DNA of 64,000 nucleotides from CG2-30-46-19 sp034414555 (lineage in GTDB: Bacteria; Chloroflexota; Dehalococcoidia; GIF9; AB-539-J10): NCBI GenBank assembly GCA_034414555.1, contig DAOUMA010000003.1:62001-126000 (forward strand). Direction: 5' to 3'. Positions 23,055 through 31,394 of this stretch are shown here, piece by piece (position 1 is the stretch's first letter; each line of letters begins with the position of its first letter). The position numbers and the translations under genes were made by a program. The notes below the pieces were generated by a model. The model was not told the origin of the DNA. It did no database searches and saw only the letters and a list, made by a program, of their open reading frames with translations.

Positions 23055-26000
23055 TCAAACCTTGCTAATTGCCAACAAAACATCGCTATTGGAGATACGA
23101 TGCTTTTCAACATAAGCACCCTCAGGCGGTAGACCCTCAGTAAGCTCCAGAGACAAGGTCTCTTGCTTGATATAGCCAGCAAAATCCTTCAGCACTCTGG
23201 CAACACGTCCTTCCCCTTGATAATAGGTGACAATATGGTCAGCAACGTCAAATCCTGCAGCACGACGCATAGTCTGGATATGACGCACAATCTCCCGGCT
23301 TACTCCTTCAGCTTTAAGTTGGGGAGACAGCCTTGTATCTACAGCTACCCAATGTTTTCCATCGTTAGCCACAGCATGGTAAGGCATATCTTCCGGGAGC
23401 GTGTCCTTGACAAACTCCAGTTCCTTAATATTTACCTCATCCATGATATCAGAGGCAAATTTCTGTAAAGCATCTCTTTCGCTTTCCCGCGTTAATGTAA
23501 TAATTGCTTTAGCTAATGGTTGCCGCACTTTGATGCCTGCTTTAGCTCGCGCGGCTCTGCCCAGACTGGCTATTTGCGTTGCTAAGCTAACATCAGCGCT
23601 TAGCCTATCATCAATTTTAGCTTCATTTGCTAACGGAAAATCGGTTAGATGCACGCTTTCGGGAGCTTGCGAATCAACAGAGCAAACCAAGTTTCGGTAA
23701 ATTTCCTCAGCAGTGAAGGGAACAAACGGAGCTAACAGCTTCGACAAAGTTACCAGACAGTGGTATAGCGTGTTATAAGCAGCTAACTTATCAACATCTT
23801 CCTCGCTTTTCCAAAATCGTCGCCGGCTCCTCCTCACATACCAGTTGGAAAGCTCGTCCACAAAATCCCCGGCTCTACGTGCCGCTGAAGTAAGGTCATA
23901 ATTATCCAGCGCCTTGGTCATATCAGCGGTAAGCCGATTGAGCTCTGAAATAATCCAGTTATCCAGGTGAGAAAGAGATAGACCCACCGCTGTCCCCTGA
24001 GGAACAAAATGGTCGATGTTAGCGTAAAGGACAAAGAAGGAATAGGTATTCCATAAAGTAAGCAAATCTCCCCGCATTGTCTCAGCCATCATCTGCGTGG
24101 AGAACCTATGGACATTTTCTCCGGGTGCTGCAGTAAGCAAATACCAACGAACCGCATCAGCACCATACTCATCCACCACCAGCCAGGGATCAATCACATT
24201 ATTCCTGGACTTGCTCATCTTCTCGCCGTGAGCATCCACGATATGCCCTAAACAGACAACATTCTTAAAACAAGGGCGGTCGAAAAGCAATGTTGATATA
24301 GCATGTAAGCTGTAAAACCAACCTCGAGTTTGGTCAATAGCTTCACAAATAAAATCAGCAGGAAAATTCTGCTCAAATTGTTCCTCATTCCCGAAGGGGT
24401 AATGCCATTGAGCTACAGGCATAGCGCCGGAATCAAACCAGCAGTCAATTACCTCAGGAACGCGTTGCATTACACCGTGGCATCCAGAACAAGCAAAGGT
24501 GATTTTATCTATATAAGGGCGATGCAAATCTCTGAAAGCTGTCAGTTTTGACCTTGTTTTCAATTCCTCAACGCTACCTATGCACTCAAGATTACCACAG
24601 GATTCACACCGCCAGATATTTAGCGGTGTCCCCCAATAGCGCTCCCTGGAGATAGCCCAATCAACATTGTTTTCCAGCCAATCGCCAAAACGACCATATT
24701 TGATATACTCAGGATACCAATTTATTTCTTTGTTACCACGAATGAGCCTATCCTTTATTGCCGTTGTTTTGATGTACCACGCTTCTTTGGCATAATAAAG
24801 CAGAGGAGATTCGCAGCGCCAGCAAAATGGGTAGGTATGGGTAATCTTCTCACTGCGATAAAGAAGCCCCCGTGATTTAAGGTCCTCAAGGATAAGAGGG
24901 TCAGCATCTTTCACGAACTTACCCTCAAAACGAGGATCACCCTTCATAATCCCCCGCTCATCAACAGGTTGGACAAAATAAAGCCCGTTGGACTCACCCG
25001 CTTTATAATCCACTTCACCAAAAGCTGGAGCGACATGCACGACCCCTGTGCCCTCGTCCAGAGATACAAAGTCCTCTGCGATGAGCCAAAAATTCTCACC
25101 TCTAGCAGGGCTTTCCTGCACTAACCCACCAGGCTCGATAGCCTCTCCACCACTAAAGACAAATTTCCATCTTCTATACAGCTGTTCAGGGAGCCGATAG
25201 AGAGGCTCATATTCCATACCTTTCCCCTCCAAGCGCTCTCCCATCAGTTCTTTGCCCTTGCAAATCCCTAGAATTTCGTATTGATCGGTTAGGCCGCTCT
25301 CCAACAGGGTTTTAGCTAAGATCAGTTGTTCACCTCGATTCTCAATGCCGATCTTCACAAAGGCATAATCAGCCTCAGGAGCTACCGCCAGGGCAGTGTT
25401 TCCAGGCAGTGTCCAGGGCGTAGTCGTCCAGGCAAGAAGGTAAGTTGGCAAGCCAGGGTCAGCACCAAATTTTTGGAGATAATCGGTAACTGTTCTCCCT
25501 GGCACCTTAAATTTTATGTAAACCGAAGGGTCCACCGCATCGTCTCGATACCCCAAAGCGACTTCATGAGAGCTGAGAGACGTCCCACACCGGGGACAAT
25601 ACGGTGTTACCTTGTATCCTTGATAAACAAGCCCTTTATCCCACAACTGCTTTAGAATCCACCAGCAAGATTCGATATAGCCATTATCCAGCGTTATGTA
25701 GGGGTTTTCCATATCCAGCCAGTAGCCAATACGCTCAGTCATTGCCTCCCACTCCTTGATATACTCAAAAACGCTTTCCCGACACTTCTGGTTGAATTGG
25801 GCTATTCCATACTCCTCAATTTGAGTCTTGTTGGTAAATCCAAGGGTGCTTTCTACCTCCAACTCCACAGGCAAACCATGGGTATCCCATCCAGCCTTGC
25901 GTGGCACATAATAACCTTTCATCGTTTTATACCGGCAAACAGCATCTTTAACCAGACGGGAAAGTACATGATGTATTCCCGGGCTACCGTTAGCTGTGGG

Positions 26001-26141
26001 TGGTCCTTCATAAAAAACATACCTCTTCGCCCTCTTCCTCACCTCGACGCTTTTGTTAAAAATATTATGCTCTTTCCAATAATGGAGGATATCCTCATCC
26101 AGCTTAGCGAAGTTTATTTTGCTATTTACCTCATGAAACAT
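23055..26141 (-). CDS. ileS: isoleucyl-tRNA synthetase, long (eukaryote-like, type 2) form
   Basis: 1028 residues. The ATP site reads PPTANGSPGIHHVL, the variant of HIGH that I recall from clostridial-type IleRS2. The editing domain has TTTPWTLPGNTALAV and GTGVVHVAPAFGEVDY. The second signature is GEKMSKSRNN. The C-terminal ~300 residues are the anticodon-binding and extra domains of the type 2 enzyme, which is usually insensitive to mupirocin. The WWILKQLWDKGLVYQGYKV and GTSLSSHEVALGY segments are conserved. It is last in the rpsF-yidC-jag operon, 9 bases after jag; there is no T-box. Confidence 0.96.
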   Translation of the reverse strand: MFHEVNSKINFAKLDEDILHYWKEHNIFNKSVEVRKRAKRYVFYEGPPTANGSPGIHHVLSRLVKDAVCRYKTMKGYYVPRKAGWDTHGLPVELEVESTLGFTNKTQIEEYGIAQFNQKCRESVFEYIKEWEAMTERIGYWLDMENPYITLDNGYIESCWWILKQLWDKGLVYQGYKVTPYCPRCGTSLSSHEVALGYRDDAVDPSVYIKFKVPGRTVTDYLQKFGADPGLPTYLLAWTTTPWTLPGNTALAVAPEADYAFVKIGIENRGEQLILAKTLLESGLTDQYEILGICKGKELMGERLEGKGMEYEPLYRLPEQLYRRWKFVFSGGEAIEPGGLVQESPARGENFWLIAEDFVSLDEGTGVVHVAPAFGEVDYKAGESNGLYFVQPVDERGIMKGDPRFEGKFVKDADPLILEDLKSRGLLYRSEKITHTYPFCWRCESPLLYYAKEAWYIKTTAIKDRLIRGNKEINWYPEYIKYGRFGDWLENNVDWAISRERYWGTPLNIWRCESCGNLECIGSVEELKTRSKLTAFRDLHRPYIDKITFACSGCHGVMQRVPEVIDCWFDSGAMPVAQWHYPFGNEEQFEQNFPADFICEAIDQTRGWFYSLHAISTLLFDRPCFKNVVCLGHIVDAHGEKMSKSRNNVIDPWLVVDEYGADAVRWYLLTAAPGENVHRFSTQMMAETMRGDLLTLWNTYSFFVLYANIDHFVPQGTAVGLSLSHLDNWIISELNRLTADMTKALDNYDLTSAARRAGDFVDELSNWYVRRSRRRFWKSEEDVDKLAAYNTLYHCLVTLSKLLAPFVPFTAEEIYRNLVCSVDSQAPESVHLTDFPLANEAKIDDRLSADVSLATQIASLGRAARAKAGIKVRQPLAKAIITLTRESERDALQKFASDIMDEVNIKELEFVKDTLPEDMPYHAVANDGKHWVAVDTRLSPQLKAEGVSREIVRHIQTMRRAAGFDVADHIVTYYQGEGRVARVLKDFAGYIKQETLSLELTEGLPPEGAYVEKHRISNSDVLLAISKV

Positions 26142-26150
26142 GGCTTAGCT

Positions 26151-26777
26151 CTACTTTGGCGAAATAACTACTTTCCTATCCTCACCCGCACCTATGCTAT
26201 GAGTTACCACTTCAGGGTGATCAGCTAAGGTAAGGTGGATAATGCGGCGTTCACTAGCAGACATTGGCTCCAAGGTTATGTCACGATGCTCTAATTTAAC
26301 CTGTTCCGCCAGGTGCAAAGCTAATTGCTGAAGTGAACTACGACGATGTTCCCGGTATCCACCAATATCGATAAAAAGCGGCTGCCAACCTTTTAATCGC
26401 GTAGCCACTATAAGTTTAACAATATACTCCAGAGAAACTATAGTTTGACCATGCCGTCCAATTAAAATACCCAAATCATCACCTTTGATATTAAAAGTCG
26501 TCGGTATCTGGTCAGACAGAACTTCGACCTTAGCTGTTACCCCTAATAAGTTGAGCAACCTATCCAGAACTTCCCTGACTATCTTAACTAAATCTTCCTC
26601 CACTGAAGGTAAGAGCCTCACTTTAATTACAGCCTCTTCACCTCCTATACCCAAAATCCCTGACTTCCCTTCTTTTATAACCTCTACTTCAAAACGGTCT
26701 CGCTTCATCCCCAGTCGTTCTTCGGCTTCCTCCAGCGCTTCCTCAACCGTGTTCGCAGTTATTTCCAGTTCATCCAT
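26151..26777 (-). CDS. jag: Jag/KhpB RNA-binding protein
   Basis: 208 residues in three domains. The Jag-N domain (1-~55) has TVEEALEEAEERLGM and SGILGIGGEEAVI. A KH domain (~75-130) contains GDDLGILIGRHGQTIVSLEYIV with the GxxG loop. The C-terminal R3H domain has ASERRIIHLTLADHPEV. KhpB, usually with KhpA, is an RNA chaperone that affects cell-envelope synthesis. Placement directly downstream of yidC is the usual bacterial arrangement. Confidence 0.95.
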   Translation of the reverse strand: MDELEITANTVEEALEEAEERLGMKRDRFEVEVIKEGKSGILGIGGEEAVIKVRLLPSVEEDLVKIVREVLDRLLNLLGVTAKVEVLSDQIPTTFNIKGDDLGILIGRHGQTIVSLEYIVKLIVATRLKGWQPLFIDIGGYREHRRSSLQQLALHLAEQVKLEHRDITLEPMSASERRIIHLTLADHPEVVTHSIGAGEDRKVVISPK

Positions 26778-26822
26778 ATCTTAACCCTTCTTCTCAGTAA
26801 TTCTTTACGGTGTTAACCCACT

Positions 26823-27599
26823 TTAAGGTCTTTTTGTAATGCCACCCTTCCCTCCCACTCTAGTTACCACCTGAGCCGAAGTTCCCCGTCTCAAGTAACC
26901 CCATCCCGTAATCCAGTACTGAATCCCAATGCCAATCACATTGGAAACTACCCAGAAAAGAGCCAGACCGCTGGGAAACATCAAGGTGAACAGCCCAAAC
27001 ATAAATGGCATCATAAGCAGCATCATGCTGTTCATTGACTTCTGCCTCGGGTCAGCAGAGGGAGCAGTCACCATTTTCTGTTGTACCCACATTGAGCCAC
27101 CCACCATAATGGCTAAAATCAAGGTGCTATCAGGAGACCCTAAATTAAGCCATAAGAAATGGCTATCCAGTGGAATGGCTTGAGCCACTACCCCCCAGGA
27201 GTAAAGATGCTGGAATAAGTTCAGTAAGCTTTCAGGCGTAGTAGCTAAGGCTCGCATGATAGATTGGTAAAGGGCAATCCACACCGGAAATTGAACTAGC
27301 ATTGGCCATATACAACCCAGAGGATTAACTCCCGCCTCCTTATAAAGTTTCATCATCTCCTGCTGGAGCTTCTGCTGGTTCTTACCATGCTTCTTCTGCA
27401 ATTCCTGAATTTTAGGCTGCATTCCTTGCAAGGCTTTGGTAGATTTGAGCTGCTGCAAAGTAAGAGGTAGTAATATCAAACGAACTATAACGGTAAGAGC
27501 AATGATAGCCAGCCCAAAACTGCCCCCTAAAACGCTGCTCAGCGCAATTAGCCCATTAAGCATCGGGTTGAGGATAATTAAATTCCATAACTCAGCCAT
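26823..27599 (-). CDS. yidC: YidC/Oxa1 membrane protein insertase
   Basis: 258 residues, the short form without a large periplasmic domain. Five hydrophobic segments are visible: FGLAIIALTVIVRLILLPLT, with the conserved groove Arg; the coiled C1 loop with LQQEMMKLYKEAGVNPLGC; then LVQFPVWIALYQSI, TLILAIMVGGSMWVQQKM and MPFMFGLFTLMFPSGLALFW. It inserts proteins with or without Sec. There is no lipobox. It ends with a basic tail. It is separated from yidD by the PQQ-propeller lipoprotein gene. Confidence 0.95.
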   Translation of the reverse strand: MAELWNLIILNPMLNGLIALSSVLGGSFGLAIIALTVIVRLILLPLTLQQLKSTKALQGMQPKIQELQKKHGKNQQKLQQEMMKLYKEAGVNPLGCIWPMLVQFPVWIALYQSIMRALATTPESLLNLFQHLYSWGVVAQAIPLDSHFLWLNLGSPDSTLILAIMVGGSMWVQQKMVTAPSADPRQKSMNSMMLLMMPFMFGLFTLMFPSGLALFWVVSNVIGIGIQYWITGWGYLRRGTSAQVVTRVGGKGGITKRP

Positions 27600-27612
27600 G
27601 ATTACAAAACTT

Positions 27613-28812
27613 CTAATGGGTAGTTAGAGAAAATTTCCAGATTACCTGTCCTTGCTCAATATCCAGAGCATATAGATAATTATCCTGACCACGAATGTAA
27701 ACTATGCTTCCCTGAGCGCAAGGGGTGGCTTGAACAAGCGCATTAATGGTCGGCTTATTATCATTTCCTGGATTCCTAATTCGCTCGCCGATGCCCGTCT
27801 TTGGGTTAATGACATACACATTACCTGACTCAGCAGCTACCACTAGCGAGCCATCTACCAGAATTGGTGAGACGACTATAGAACTTCCCGCATCAAAAGA
27901 CCATAATTCTGTACCATTAGTGGCATCAATAGCATAAATCTTGCCATCAAGACATCCAGCATAAACAGTGCTGTTACTAACCACAGGCGTAGCCCAGAAG
28001 CAATTGCCACCGGTGAAATTCCACAATGGTTCACTCTTCCCTATCTCCACAGCATAAAGATTACCATCAAAGGAGCCTGCAAATATGGTCCCTTCATAAA
28101 CTGCCGGAGAGGAAACAAATCCTATTTTTGACTCTGTGGCAAAACTCCAGGTTATACTGCCATCCTCAGTCGATAAGGCATAAAGGTGCCCATCAAAGGT
28201 ACTTATGTAAACATTATCCCCCTCAATGCAAGGAGTGGACCATAGCTTGTCCCCAAGAACATCCGATTCCCATTTTTTATCGCCAAAATGCTTGTCTAAA
28301 CAATACACCTTGCCATTCGAACTTGTTACATATATAGCATCATCGCTTATCACCGGGCTGCCCACAATAGCCCCTATTACCTCGCTTGTCTTGGGATAGA
28401 ACCATTCATTGTCTCTCATTTGAGGGAAATCCAAATTTTGGCTTCGAGCTGAGGCGTTTAGCGCGTAGACTTTACCATTATAGCCCCCGATAAACACTAG
28501 AGCCTCATCCACAGCGGGTGTGCCATATATAGCAACAGAAGCAGATGTCTGACTACAGGACAACCCCCCTCCGGAAGGGGCAGTGATAGGGTACTCCCAC
28601 TCCCCATTTGCGGGGAAACTGAGATTCTGACTTCTAGCAGAGGGATTTACTGCCATAATTTTGCCATCCATAGAGCCTATATAGAGGATGCCATCATTAA
28701 GGGTAATTCCTGACCATCCTTGTGCTGGCGCAGCTCCACCAGGAACACAAGAAGCCAGGAATAACCCAAGAAGAGAAAACGCGATGAGGAATAATATCTT
28801 TACTTGCTTCAC
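27613..28812 (-). CDS. PQQ-like beta-propeller lipoprotein (BamB-like)
   Basis: 399 residues starting at GTG. The signal peptide ends in the lipobox LFLASC (Cys22), so it is a surface-anchored lipoprotein. Eight repeats end in the PQQ-type strand: GKIMAVNP, GKVYALNA, GKVYCLDK, GHLYALST, GNLYAVEI, GKIYAIDA, GNVYVINP and NYLYALDI, each paired with a W at the next blade (WSTP, WSFA, WNFT, WSFD, WKFS). This predicts a closed eight-bladed propeller as in BamB. Blades 1 and 2 share an unusual insertion, SARSQNLxFP. The gene lies between yidD and yidC, so a role in membrane or envelope protein assembly is a reasonable inference; no catalytic residues are seen. Confidence 0.85.
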   Translation of the reverse strand: MKQVKILFLIAFSLLGLFLASCVPGGAAPAQGWSGITLNDGILYIGSMDGKIMAVNPSARSQNLSFPANGEWEYPITAPSGGGLSCSQTSASVAIYGTPAVDEALVFIGGYNGKVYALNASARSQNLDFPQMRDNEWFYPKTSEVIGAIVGSPVISDDAIYVTSSNGKVYCLDKHFGDKKWESDVLGDKLWSTPCIEGDNVYISTFDGHLYALSTEDGSITWSFATESKIGFVSSPAVYEGTIFAGSFDGNLYAVEIGKSEPLWNFTGGNCFWATPVVSNSTVYAGCLDGKIYAIDATNGTELWSFDAGSSIVVSPILVDGSLVVAAESGNVYVINPKTGIGERIRNPGNDNKPTINALVQATPCAQGSIVYIRGQDNYLYALDIEQGQVIWKFSLTTH

Positions 28813-28826
28813 TTCAGTTATTCAGC

Positions 28827-28832
28827 ATTATA
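28827..28832 (-). promoter_or_regulatory. possible internal -10 box before the propeller lipoprotein
   Basis: TATAAT on the - strand directly after the yidD stop and 14 bases before the GTG start. No convincing -35, so only a hint of an internal promoter. Confidence 0.25.
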
Positions 28833-28833
28833 A

Positions 28834-29046
28834 TCAAGGCACAGGGTCATGTCCTCCTTTAAAGAAAGGATTGCACCGAGCCAACCGTTTAATTGCCAAC
28901 CAGCTACCTCTAATAGATCCATACCGTCCAATTGCTTCACGAGCATAGTGAGAGCAAGTGGGTTGGTAACGGCAGGAATGTGGAGTAACTTCTGATATCG
29001 TTGTTTGATATAATTCAATCAAATCGAGGATTAATTGTTTTATCAT
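28834..29046 (-). CDS. yidD: membrane protein insertion efficiency factor YidD
   Basis: 70 residues. The diagnostic cysteine motif SCRYQPTCSHYAREAIGRYG is at about 24-43, followed by WLAIKRLARCNPFFKGG. The small amphipathic protein assists YidC-dependent insertion. It starts 32 bases inside the 3' end of rnpA, so translation is coupled. Confidence 0.95.
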   Translation of the reverse strand: MIKQLILDLIELYQTTISEVTPHSCRYQPTCSHYAREAIGRYGSIRGSWLAIKRLARCNPFFKGGHDPVP

Positions 29047-29377
29047 TGTCTATCAATAATTGCGCCTGAGTCAATAATTTAGTCACCGAATTTTTCAATT
29101 GATGATAATCCGCATCCGCTGCTTCAGCCTGAACAATAAATACTATATCCCATCCTGGCTTTATCATTTGCAGCCTCATTATCTCTCTCAATAAGCGTTT
29201 CACCCGATTGCGTGTTGCCGCATTGCCCACTTTCTTACTCACCGAGAGACCATACCGGCTCGAACTTAAGCCACTGGGCAAAGCTTTCACCCTTACTAAA
29301 TCTCCCTTCCATATCTTGCCTCTTTGGTAAACTGAAAAGTAATCTGCCTTCTTAGTTAGACTCAAAGGTCGTCTCAT
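29015..29377 (-). CDS. rnpA: ribonuclease P protein component
   Basis: 120 residues. The RNR signature RNRVKRLLREIMR (about 57-69) and GLSVSKKVGNAA upstream of it define the RNA-binding cleft of the protein that assists RNase P RNA in tRNA 5' processing. Classical rpmH-rnpA-yidD order. Confidence 0.95.
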   Translation of the reverse strand: MRRPLSLTKKADYFSVYQRGKIWKGDLVRVKALPSGLSSSRYGLSVSKKVGNAATRNRVKRLLREIMRLQMIKPGWDIVFIVQAEAADADYHQLKNSVTKLLTQAQLLIDNDKTINPRFD

Positions 29378-29381
29378 ACAA

Positions 29382-29522
29382 TCAAACTGAGGTTAACCTC
29401 CACCGCCCTTTAAGACGCCTTTGCTTGAGTACTCTCCTCCCACCTCGAGTAGCCATTCTGGCGCGAAAGCCTAGATTTCTTTTCCTGGGAAGCTTCTTTG
29501 GCTGATAAGTTCGCTTAGGCAT
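29382..29522 (-). CDS. rpmH: 50S ribosomal protein L34
   Basis: 46 residues, MPKRTYQPKKLPRKRNLGF... ending RWRLTSV. The highly basic composition, the N-terminal KRTYQPK and the central RARMATRGGRRVL are those of L34. The ATG follows GGAGGTAA, which sits over the end of rpsR (its stop ends one base before). It ends 4 bases before rnpA. Confidence 0.97.
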   Translation of the reverse strand: MPKRTYQPKKLPRKRNLGFRARMATRGGRRVLKQRRLKGRWRLTSV

Positions 29523-29819
29523 TTACCTCCTACGATGTCTTGATTCAGGCAAGCCTACACCGCCTGTTTTCCAGATATGAACTGGGGCATAAGGCAACAA
29601 AGCCAAAAAACGAGCCCGCTTTATAGCCTGTGCTATAGCCCGTTGATGCTTAGCGCAAGCCTTAGTCATATGTCGCGATCCAATGCTACCATGGCTGGTG
29701 AGATATTGAGATAAGGTAGCAGCATCTTTATAGTCTATGGTCGCCCTTCCAGTGCAAAAAGGACAAACTGGAGGCTTACGGGTTAAGTTACTTGCTCGTC
29801 CTGTTGTAAAATTAGCCAA
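29523..29819 (-). CDS. rpsR: 30S ribosomal protein S18, zinc-ribbon form
   Basis: 98 residues. It contains DYKDAATLSQYLTSHGSIGSR (in part) and AIAQAIKRARFLALLPY, the S18 core. The N-terminus has PVCPFC, and with KACAKHQ this gives a C+ (zinc-binding) set of Cys/His ligands. S18 binds next to S6 on the platform; rpsF is three genes upstream in the same operon. Confidence 0.96.
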   Translation of the reverse strand: MANFTTGRASNLTRKPPVCPFCTGRATIDYKDAATLSQYLTSHGSIGSRHMTKACAKHQRAIAQAIKRARFLALLPYAPVHIWKTGGVGLPESRHRRR

Positions 29820-29836
29820 TTTCCCGCTCCTTCAAA

Positions 29837-30244
29837 CTAATCAAAAGGCAAGTCCTCAGGCTTAATTTCCCCTTCCTCCGGAATGCCCTCTTCAGGAAGG
29901 GGAGCTGCAGCTCCTGGCTTACCAAGAAAAAGCACCTGATTTGCAGTTACCTCAAGACTGGTGCGCGCCTGACCATCCTGTCCTTCCCAGTTGCGAGCAT
30001 GTAACCGGCCCTCTACATAAACCTGCTTACCTTTAGTCACAAATTGATTACAAACCTCCGCCTGCTTACCCCAAACGCTAATTCTAAACCAGTCTGTTTC
30101 TTCCTTGGTCTCTCCGCCAGAAGTGGTGTAGCGGCGATTAGTAGCCATGCGGAAAGAAGTAACCGGATTGCCATTCGGGGTATAACGCATTTCAGGGTCA
30201 CTCCCCACATTGCCGATAAGTATCACTTTAGCCAAACTTGCCAT
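29837..30244 (-). CDS. ssb: single-stranded DNA-binding protein
   Basis: 135 residues. The OB fold begins SLAKVILIGNVGSDPEMRYT, with TDWFRISVWGKQAEVCNQFV and VYVEGRLHARNW. An acidic tail, EEGIPEEGEIKPEDLPFD, ends in the DLPF tip that recruits replication and repair proteins. Located between rpsF and rpsR as in many bacteria. Confidence 0.96.
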   Translation of the reverse strand: MASLAKVILIGNVGSDPEMRYTPNGNPVTSFRMATNRRYTTSGGETKEETDWFRISVWGKQAEVCNQFVTKGKQVYVEGRLHARNWEGQDGQARTSLEVTANQVLFLGKPGAAAPLPEEGIPEEGEIKPEDLPFD

Positions 30245-30247
30245 CTC

Positions 30248-30544
30248 TTAACCCTCCCGTTTTACTATAAGATGTCGCAGAATTTCCTCTGAAGCCTTGA
30301 GTTCAGCGTTAAGCTGCTTCGTCAAATCAGGCTCTAGCTTGAATTTAGTCAAAATATAATTAGCTTCCATGCATTTCTTTACGGGATAGGCCAACTTCCG
30401 CATTCCCCATTGCTCCGTCGACTCTACAACTCCACCTCTATCAGTAATGAGCTTGCCGAGATTATCTATGATCTCAGGTAGTTTCTCCCCGTCAACTTCG
30501 GGACTTATTATGGTTACTAACTCATAATCACTCATTTCTAGCAT
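30248..30544 (-). CDS. rpsF: 30S ribosomal protein S6
   Basis: 98 residues from the first ATG. The second ATG at 30535 would give the more usual start, MSDYELVTIISPEV. The core contains VVESTEQWGMRKLAYPVKK and ANYILTKFKLEP, typical of S6. It is head of the rpsF-ssb-rpsR-rpmH-rnpA-yidD run, with its own likely promoter upstream. Confidence 0.95.
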   Translation of the reverse strand: MLEMSDYELVTIISPEVDGEKLPEIIDNLGKLITDRGGVVESTEQWGMRKLAYPVKKCMEANYILTKFKLEPDLTKQLNAELKASEEILRHLIVKREG

Positions 30545-30559
30545 TCACCTTCAAACTTC

Positions 30560-30590
30560 TTAGTATAACATACTAATACCCATAACTTAA
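30560..30590 (-). promoter_or_regulatory. rpsF operon promoter overlapped by a perfect palindrome
   Basis: On the - strand: TTAAGT (30585-30590), 17 bases, TATACT (30562-30567). A perfect inverted repeat TTAGTAT-AAC-ATACTAA (30560-30576) covers the -10 box, as an operator or a small hairpin would. It also overlaps the stop codon of the upstream phosphoesterase gene. Confidence 0.4.
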
Positions 30591-31319
30591 TCGTTCAATT
30601 AAAGGCAAAGGTAAATTATATTCTAGCATTTTTTGTTGAGTGGCACTTATATCATAGTTAACTCGATAATGATATATCACCTGAGCATCGCTATCATAGA
30701 TAGCGTAACTAGCTCTTGGGTCACCATCACGAGGTTGTCCTACACCACCAGGGTTGATAATTAAACGATTGTTTTGAGAACTCACCTTTATTTCGCTGGG
30801 AATTATGCCTACGAAGTAATGTCCTGAACTATCCTGCTGGAAAATTATCGGCTTATGCGAATGACCTACAAGACAAAATTTGGTGTCAAACCGGTTGAAG
30901 TTATCCTTAACATCCTCCGTTGTTAACCATCCCGGCTCAAGATATTCCCAGATCGGATAACGAGGGCTACCATGAACCAGGGTAAAATCATCCCTCTTTG
31001 TCCTCTGGGGAAGATTTTGCAGATAATCCACATCACCAACACTCAGTTGTCGCCTCGTCCAAAGAATAGCCTGAGTTGCATAAGGATTAAAATCGGAGAT
31101 ATCAAGCTTGCCGATAGCCGCCCAATCATGATTGCCGGCAACACAAATATGCTTGTATTGACGCAAGAGCTCAATACAGGCATGAGGCTCAGGTCCATAA
31201 CCCACTACATCGCCCAAGCACCATATCTCATCAGCTTTTCCTTTGTCTTCCATATCCCGGAACACCGCTTGAAAAGCAACTAGATTGCTATGAACATCAG
31301 CGAGAATGGCATAATGCAT
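30573..31319 (-). CDS. metallophosphoesterase, YfcE/Calcineurin-like
   Basis: 248 residues from the ATG at 31319 (MHYAILADVHSN), which fits the family better than the ATG 7 codons upstream. The metal ligands are in ADVHSN (D-x-H), LGDVVGYGP (GDxxGYGP), AGNHD (GNHD), LVHGSP and VGHSHKP. The pattern is that of small YfcE/MJ0936-type phosphodiesterases; the substrate is unknown. It lies just upstream of rpsF on the same strand and probably contributes read-through into that operon. Confidence 0.88.
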   Translation of the reverse strand: MHYAILADVHSNLVAFQAVFRDMEDKGKADEIWCLGDVVGYGPEPHACIELLRQYKHICVAGNHDWAAIGKLDISDFNPYATQAILWTRRQLSVGDVDYLQNLPQRTKRDDFTLVHGSPRYPIWEYLEPGWLTTEDVKDNFNRFDTKFCLVGHSHKPIIFQQDSSGHYFVGIIPSEIKVSSQNNRLIINPGGVGQPRDGDPRASYAIYDSDAQVIYHYRVNYDISATQQKMLEYNLPLPLIERLSYGY

Positions 31320-31326
31320 GACACCA

Positions 31327-31356
31327 ACTATACCATCCATAGGGCCGCAGGGTGAA
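31327..31356 (-). promoter_or_regulatory. phosphoesterase promoter, leaderless spacing
   Basis: On the - strand: TTCACC (31351-31356), 18 bases, TATAGT (31327-31332). The -10 box ends 7 bases before the ATG at 31319 and no Shine-Dalgarno fits. It lies back-to-back with the thiL promoter. Confidence 0.35.
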
Positions 31357-31357
31357 A

Positions 31358-31387
31358 TTGAGGCTCATGGGCACTGAATGCTATAAT
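31358..31387 (+). promoter_or_regulatory. thiL promoter, leaderless spacing
   Basis: TTGAGG (31358-31363), 18 bases, perfect TATAAT (31382-31387). The thiL ATG begins at 31395, seven bases after the -10, exactly where +1 is expected, and there is no Shine-Dalgarno. Confidence 0.55.
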
Positions 31388-31394
31388 CACACTG

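Noticed and set aside
25555..25590. AGCTGAGAG stretch in ileS as another copy of the repeat element
   Set aside because: It encodes SLSSHEV, a segment conserved in IleRS in general, so the similarity is coincidental.
23055..26141. IleRS HIGH motif apparently broken (GIHH)
   Set aside because: I recall this as the normal form of the site in long, type 2 IleRS of anaerobic bacteria; KMSKS is intact.
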